The notes under the pieces were generated by a model, which saw only the letters and a program-made list of their open reading frames with translations, was not told the DNA's origin and made no database searches. Below, piece after piece: positions 27,675 through 30,883 of a stretch of DNA of 30,883 bases. The position numbers and the translations under genes are program-made. Every line of letters starts with the position of its first letter. Within the stretch, counting starts at the first letter, position 1. Source of the stretch: RZYY01 sp036794825 (GTDB taxonomy: Bacteria; Bacteroidota; Bacteroidia; Bacteroidales; 4484-276); NCBI GenBank assembly GCA_036794825.1, contig DAIRGA010000043.1, forward strand, positions 1 to 30,883, given 5' to 3'.

Positions 27675-27700
27675 TTTTATAGGGTGATCACCCTATAAAA
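27675..27700. promoter_or_regulatory. Perfect 26-bp palindrome between the response regulator and receiver genes
   Basis: Two 13-bp halves, TTTTATAGGGTGA and its exact reverse complement, meet with no spacer. The site lies 41 bp after the response-regulator stop and about 70 bp before the receiver gene. On either strand the stem ends in AAAA rather than T, so it is not a standard terminator. A dimeric regulator's operator is the simpler reading, and the adjacent LuxR-type regulator is an obvious candidate (inference). An RNA hairpin with an 11-bp stem and a GATC loop could also process or stabilise the transcript. Confidence 0.7.
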
Positions 27701-27740
27701 GTCAGGCTAAGATTACATCAAGCTGTTAAAATGCTGATAT

Positions 27741-28382
27741 TCAAACGATTTTATTGTTGATGCAAAATCGTATTAAACCGGCAACATTGTGAACACCCAG
27801 TTTGCGCATGATGTTGGTGCGGTGGTTGTCAACCGTGCTTGGGCTGATGAATAGCTCCTCAGCCATCCGGGTGTTAGAGTAACCCTGGCAGATCAGCGGA
27901 ATGATCTCAAGCTCGCGTTTTGTCAGTTGAGCGATTCTGGCAATTGCGTTTCCATCGGCAGAATTAGCCAAATCACCGGAAGATAAGAGCTGACCTGTGT
28001 AGTAGGTTTGTCCTTTCAGGACTTTGTTGATGGCAAAAATCAATTCCTCGGTGTCACAGGTTTTAAGCAAATAACCCCGGATGCCCATCTCTTTGGCTTT
28101 GCGAAGGATACTGCCTTCGTTGTGCATGGTGAGAAGAATGATTTTGAAATCTTTGTGCCGATGGATCAGCGTTTCTGAGGCCTGCAAACCATTCATCACC
28201 GGCATGTCAATATCAACAATGCAAAGATCCGGACTGAGTTCTGCTGATTTTTCCAACAGCTCCTTGCCATTGCGGGCGATGGCTATTACTTTCAGGTTGT
28301 CTTCCGCATTGAGTATGGCTGATAATCCGTCGAGTATAACCTCATGATCATCGGCGAGAATGATTTTCGCTTTGTTTTCCAT
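27741..28382 (-). CDS. NarL/FixJ-type response regulator (receiver + LuxR-type DNA-binding domain)
   Basis: The 213-aa protein has a receiver domain (about 5-120) with acidic residues D11 and D12, phosphoacceptor D57 (CIVDIDMPVMNG), T85 (ILLTMH) and K107 (YLLKTCDTEEL). A GerE/LuxR helix-turn-helix follows (about 152-213; LTKRELEIIPLICQGYSNTR, MAEELFISPSTVDNHRTNIM, RKLGVHNVAGLIRF). It is full length for the family. Its ATG follows the kinase TGA directly (TGAATG), so the two genes are translated from one mRNA and form a cognate pair. It should bind DNA as a dimer once phosphorylated. Its targets are unknown; the nearby palindrome and the surface-protein genes are candidates only. Confidence 0.95.
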   Translation of the reverse strand: MENKAKIILADDHEVILDGLSAILNAEDNLKVIAIARNGKELLEKSAELSPDLCIVDIDMPVMNGLQASETLIHRHKDFKIILLTMHNEGSILRKAKEMGIRGYLLKTCDTEELIFAINKVLKGQTYYTGQLLSSGDLANSADGNAIARIAQLTKRELEIIPLICQGYSNTRMAEELFISPSTVDNHRTNIMRKLGVHNVAGLIRFCINNKIV

Positions 28383-30335
28383 TCAGACACTAATTTTTAC
28401 GGTTGCCAGGGTACCTTTTACGGGTAATGCCTCTATGGTGAAACTGCCGTTCAGCGCATTCACCCTGCTGGTAATATTGGTGATTCCAATACCCTTATTA
28501 TCAGACTGTTTTATTCCTATCCCATTATCTTTTACCGTCAGCGAAATCGTATTATTAATCCGTGTAAGTTCGATAAAAACACTGGATGCGCCCGAATGTC
28601 TGATCACATTGCTGATGAGTTCCTGGGCAATACGGTATATGCCGGTTTCGACCTCCTGTGGAAGCCTTTCGTCCATGTTTCTTACAAAAAATTCAACCTT
28701 AATACCACTATTTTTAAAACTGATTTCGACGATGTCCTCCATTGCATCCACAAGCCCGAACTGGGTTAAAGCCCGGGGCATCATCTGATGGGAAATTGAG
28801 CGGATCTCTTCGCTGGTATCGAGAATCATTCGTTTGATCTTTTCGGTATCTTTAGCCAGGTCAGGAATGTCTTTTGCAATTTTTCGGGTAAATGCCTGAA
28901 AATTCATCGAAATAGCGCTGATCTGCTGTCCGACGCCATCGTGAAGGTCTTTGGCTATTTTTCTGCGTTCATCTTCCTGTGCCTGTATAATGGCCGCCAA
29001 TCCGCGCTCCTGCTCTTTAATGATGGCCTGATTTTTTTCGTTCAGCGCTTTGCGTTTCATCCGAAAATAAATCACCAGACCAGCGTGGGCAATTATCACA
29101 AGTCCCAGCAATACACCCCAAAGCAATCTACGCGTTCGGCTGGCAGAGAGTTCTGCTTCAATTTTCTCTTTCACGATTCGCTCTTTTTCTGCCTTTTCCA
29201 CCAGCAAAGCCTTTTCTTTGCTTTCGGTTTCATACCGGGCAAACATCTGCGCAAGCTGTCCTGTTTTGGTTTCGTTCAGGATCGAGTTTCGCAGTTCAGC
29301 ATATTTGATATAAGCCTCCAGCGCCTGGTTGATTTTGCCTGTGGCTTTGTTTAACTCATAGGTTCGATACCACGCCTCACTTATCAAATCTTCTCTCCGG
29401 AATTTTCCGGCAAAATAGAATGCGCTGTCAAGCGCAATCCGGGCAGGCTGATATCGCCCTGTTTCGATGTAAACCTTTGCGAGATTGTTGTAAATGTTGG
29501 GCTTCCGGTCGTCATAGGTATTCAGCCGCAAAGCCTCCGACAAAAGACCTTCGGCTTCGGCATAGTTATTCATTTTCAGGTAGGTGTTGGCTAAATTCGA
29601 CATCCACTGGGCAACGTAAAAATCATCCCCTGCTTTTCTGAAATAATCAATTGCAAGAGTGTTGTAATACACAGCGCTGTCGTATTTACCAAAGTCGTCG
29701 TAATTTATCCCGATTCTGCCCAGAATTAGCCCTCTCCTGGAGTCCTGTTCCTTTGTGCCGAGCATTTCCAGCGCTTGTCGTTGCCAATATAAGGCTTCTT
29801 CATAATTTTGAATGTTGTTGTGCAGAAAGCCCATCGAAGAGAGCGATTCAACCATTTGCAATGTATCGCCATTTTTCCGGGTTATCTCAAAAACTTTAAA
29901 AACGCACTCCAGCGCTTCAGGAAACCAACCCTTGTTGATGTATTTGTCTCCGGCATTTTTGTAACCAAAATGAGCCCATGGGTGATTTAAAGGGGATAGA
30001 ATTTCAGATGATTTCAAGTAATATCGCAAAGCGGTATCGGGTTCAATATCCGACCATGCCAGCCCGAGAAACAGCATGGACTTACCAATACCTTCCTGAT
30101 AATCCATGGCTTCTGAAAGCCTCAGCGCTTCCTTTGCTGTGCCGATTGCCAGTGAGTCCTGTGCTATGAAATATTGCCGGGACAGATTGATGAGTGTGTT
30201 TATCTTAGTCTCGCCGGTCTGGCCTTTAACCACCCTAAGCATGCTGTCAATGGCTGCAGATTGCGAATGACTGCTGAGGGTGAAAAGTAAAAGAATTACC
30301 GTTGTAATTATCCGTATTAGCCGTTTCAATTTCAA
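28383..30335 (-). CDS. Sensor histidine kinase with TPR sensor region (HisKA_3/HATPase, NarX/DesK type)
   Basis: From the TTG at 30335 the product is 650 aa and opens with a signal peptide (LKLKRLIRIITTVILLLFTL, then SSHSQS). The frame stays open further upstream, but a promoter lies within that stretch, so the TTG fits best; there is no in-frame ATG until well inside the protein. Several TPR-like helical pairs fill about 45-360 (for example ALYWQRQALEMLGT, VAQWMSNLANTYLKMNNYAE, IYNNLAKVYIETGRYQPARI), probably in the periplasm. Then come a charged coiled coil (about 370-399), a membrane segment (about 403-425, LLWGVLLGLVIIAHAGLVIY), the HisKA_3 H-box with His465 (RRKIAKDLHDGVGQQISA), the N-box (QELISNVIRH, about 571-580), DNGIG (603-607) and GIGITNI (615-621). 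It phosphorylates the adjoining regulator. The signal is unknown. Confidence 0.93.
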   Translation of the reverse strand: MKLKRLIRIITTVILLLFTLSSHSQSAAIDSMLRVVKGQTGETKINTLINLSRQYFIAQDSLAIGTAKEALRLSEAMDYQEGIGKSMLFLGLAWSDIEPDTALRYYLKSSEILSPLNHPWAHFGYKNAGDKYINKGWFPEALECVFKVFEITRKNGDTLQMVESLSSMGFLHNNIQNYEEALYWQRQALEMLGTKEQDSRRGLILGRIGINYDDFGKYDSAVYYNTLAIDYFRKAGDDFYVAQWMSNLANTYLKMNNYAEAEGLLSEALRLNTYDDRKPNIYNNLAKVYIETGRYQPARIALDSAFYFAGKFRREDLISEAWYRTYELNKATGKINQALEAYIKYAELRNSILNETKTGQLAQMFARYETESKEKALLVEKAEKERIVKEKIEAELSASRTRRLLWGVLLGLVIIAHAGLVIYFRMKRKALNEKNQAIIKEQERGLAAIIQAQEDERRKIAKDLHDGVGQQISAISMNFQAFTRKIAKDIPDLAKDTEKIKRMILDTSEEIRSISHQMMPRALTQFGLVDAMEDIVEISFKNSGIKVEFFVRNMDERLPQEVETGIYRIAQELISNVIRHSGASSVFIELTRINNTISLTVKDNGIGIKQSDNKGIGITNITSRVNALNGSFTIEALPVKGTLATVKISV

Positions 30336-30368
30336 CGTAGATATTTTATGGTAAATCAAACTCAACTG

Positions 30369-30398
30369 CAAAAGTATCAAAAACAGCGTCAGTGCAAA
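30369..30398 (-). promoter_or_regulatory. Bacteroidota-type promoter upstream of the histidine kinase
   Basis: On the minus strand, TTTG (30398-30395), an 18-bp spacer and TACTTTTG (30376-30369, an exact TAnnTTTG) lie just before the kinase. Transcription would begin some 25-30 nt before the TTG at 30335, which supports that start over any upstream one. It follows the terminator at 30466-30494, so a new unit starts here. Confidence 0.65.
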
Positions 30399-30465
30399 GT
30401 TGTTCGAGATGTTGCCCGACTGAGATGCGAAATTGGTTTCCAACTTCAGCGTGTTGAAGTGTAAA

Positions 30466-30494
30466 AAAAGCCCCGACCAACTGTCAGGGCTTTT
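30466..30494. terminator. Rho-independent terminator after the right-edge partial gene
   Basis: The stem AAAAGCCC-(C)-GAC / GTC-(A)-GGGCTTTT has one mismatch and a CAACT loop, with T-rich sequence after it on both strands. It lies about 25 bp past the stop at 30519 and separates that gene from the kinase promoter. Confidence 0.82.
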
Positions 30495-30518
30495 CTTTGG
30501 ATTTAAAAAATCAGGAAG

Positions 30519-30883
30519 CTACTTTTTAATCACCTTTTCGATTTTGGTGAAGTTGCTGCCTTCGATTTTGATAAGGTAGATGCCGCTTTGGAGCGAGGTC
30601 AGGCCGATCTGGCTGCGCAGGGCGGTGAGGGATTGCCGGAGTACCTCACGGCCGTGGATGTCGGTGATGGAAACTTCGGTTTGCTGCAGGCTGAGCATAT
30701 CCACGAAGATCACGTCGCTGGCGGGATTCGGGTAAATGAGCACGTCGAACCTGCCGGGATCGGCCACCTGCGTGGCGCCCATGTTCAGTGCGGTGATGGC
30801 GCTGATGCCATTGGGGTTGAAAGCTCCTTCGTGCTGCGGCAGGGCGCTGTCCCAGGTCACCTCCACGCTGTACTCCTTTCCGG
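30519..30883 (-). CDS. C-terminal end of a T9SS-exported surface protein (partial, start beyond the right edge)
   Basis: The frame is open to the edge, where it reads GKEYSVEVTWDSALPQ, so any GTG or ATG inside it is not the true start. About 120 residues are visible: the tail of a module like that of the 2304-aa protein (NPNGISAITALNMGATQVAD), then a T9SS type A sorting domain (DVLIYPNPASDVIFVDML...TEVSITDIHGREVLRQSL...GIYLIKIEGSNFTKIEKVIKK). The match to the end of the 2304-aa protein is close in both protein and DNA. The rest of the protein is unseen. Confidence 0.9.
   Translation of the reverse strand, partial: GKEYSVEVTWDSALPQHEGAFNPNGISAITALNMGATQVADPGRFDVLIYPNPASDVIFVDMLSLQQTEVSITDIHGREVLRQSLTALRSQIGLTSLQSGIYLIKIEGSNFTKIEKVIKK
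30570..30883 (-). repeat. Long dispersed repeat, copy 2 (right-edge partial gene)
   Basis: This is the second copy of the sequence at 19005-19318, aligned without gaps at +11565 bp, and it may continue past the window edge. The two lie in direct orientation, so recombination between them could delete or duplicate the 11.6 kb between, which includes the two-component genes. Recent duplication or gene conversion of the sorting domain would explain the match. Confidence 0.85.

Noticed and set aside
27675..27700. Palindrome as a standard terminator of the response-regulator gene
   Set aside because: Neither strand has a T-run after the stem; the stem ends in A on both.

Overview
The window looks like a piece of a Bacteroidota chromosome, probably an environmental member of the Bacteroidales or a relative. 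The evidence is C-terminal sorting domains of the type IX secretion system (T9SS) on the large proteins, two promoters of the Bacteroidota kind (TTG/TTTG near -33 and TAnnTTTG near -7), no Shine-Dalgarno sequences before the starts, and a domain mix (LamG, PKD, CARDB, Calx-beta, carboxypeptidase-regulatory-like, beta-helix) typical of gliding or particle-associated Bacteroidota. No species can be named from this. All supported genes lie on the minus strand, so transcription runs from high to low coordinates. I see no tRNA, rRNA, CRISPR array, transposase or phage gene.

In order of transcription: (1) 30519-30883 holds the last part of a secreted protein with a T9SS sorting domain, followed by a terminator. 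(2) 27133-30335 is a signalling block: a TPR-containing sensor histidine kinase (HisKA_3/HATPase), a NarL/FixJ-type response regulator abutting it stop-to-start, a perfect 26-bp palindrome, and a stand-alone receiver protein that ends where the DNA-binding domain should begin. A 68-codon ORF overlaps the end of the receiver gene by ATGA. (3) 18954-26895 holds a 322-aa beta-helix protein and, 58 bp on, a 2304-aa T9SS protein with five copies of an EYFFDxDPG repeat, PKD, FN3-like and Ig-like domains, nine exact 70-residue tandem repeats and a sorting domain. A strong terminator closes this block. (4) After a 394-bp gap with its own promoter come a 1509-aa beta-helix/LamG protein with a T9SS sorting domain and, 81 bp on, a giant gene that is still open at the left edge (at least 4649 codons).

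The giant protein is a string of beta-sandwich modules: four LamG domains, one PA14, many ASH-like 'choice-of-anchor' domains, CARDB and Calx-beta domains, a carboxypeptidase-regulatory-like domain, a Gly/Trp/Cys-rich segment, and a long C-terminal region that I cannot name. Its most unusual property is that several LamG domains and the PA14 domain sit inside other domains, splitting a recurrent 'GDEIGVFDGxxCVG ... GFTPGNPMSFK' module or an ASH/BACON-like sandwich. The same split appears in the 1509-aa protein, and the unsplit module occurs in the 1509-aa protein, the 2304-aa protein and, as a tail, at the right edge.

My reading is that this is a surface adhesin and glycan-binding locus exported by T9SS with a two-component system embedded in it. 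That the two-component system controls the surface genes is inferred from order and strand only. The most unusual items are the nested domain insertions, the recurrent FDG/GFTPGN module, the 26-bp palindrome beside the receiver-only gene, and the Gly/Trp/Cys segment.
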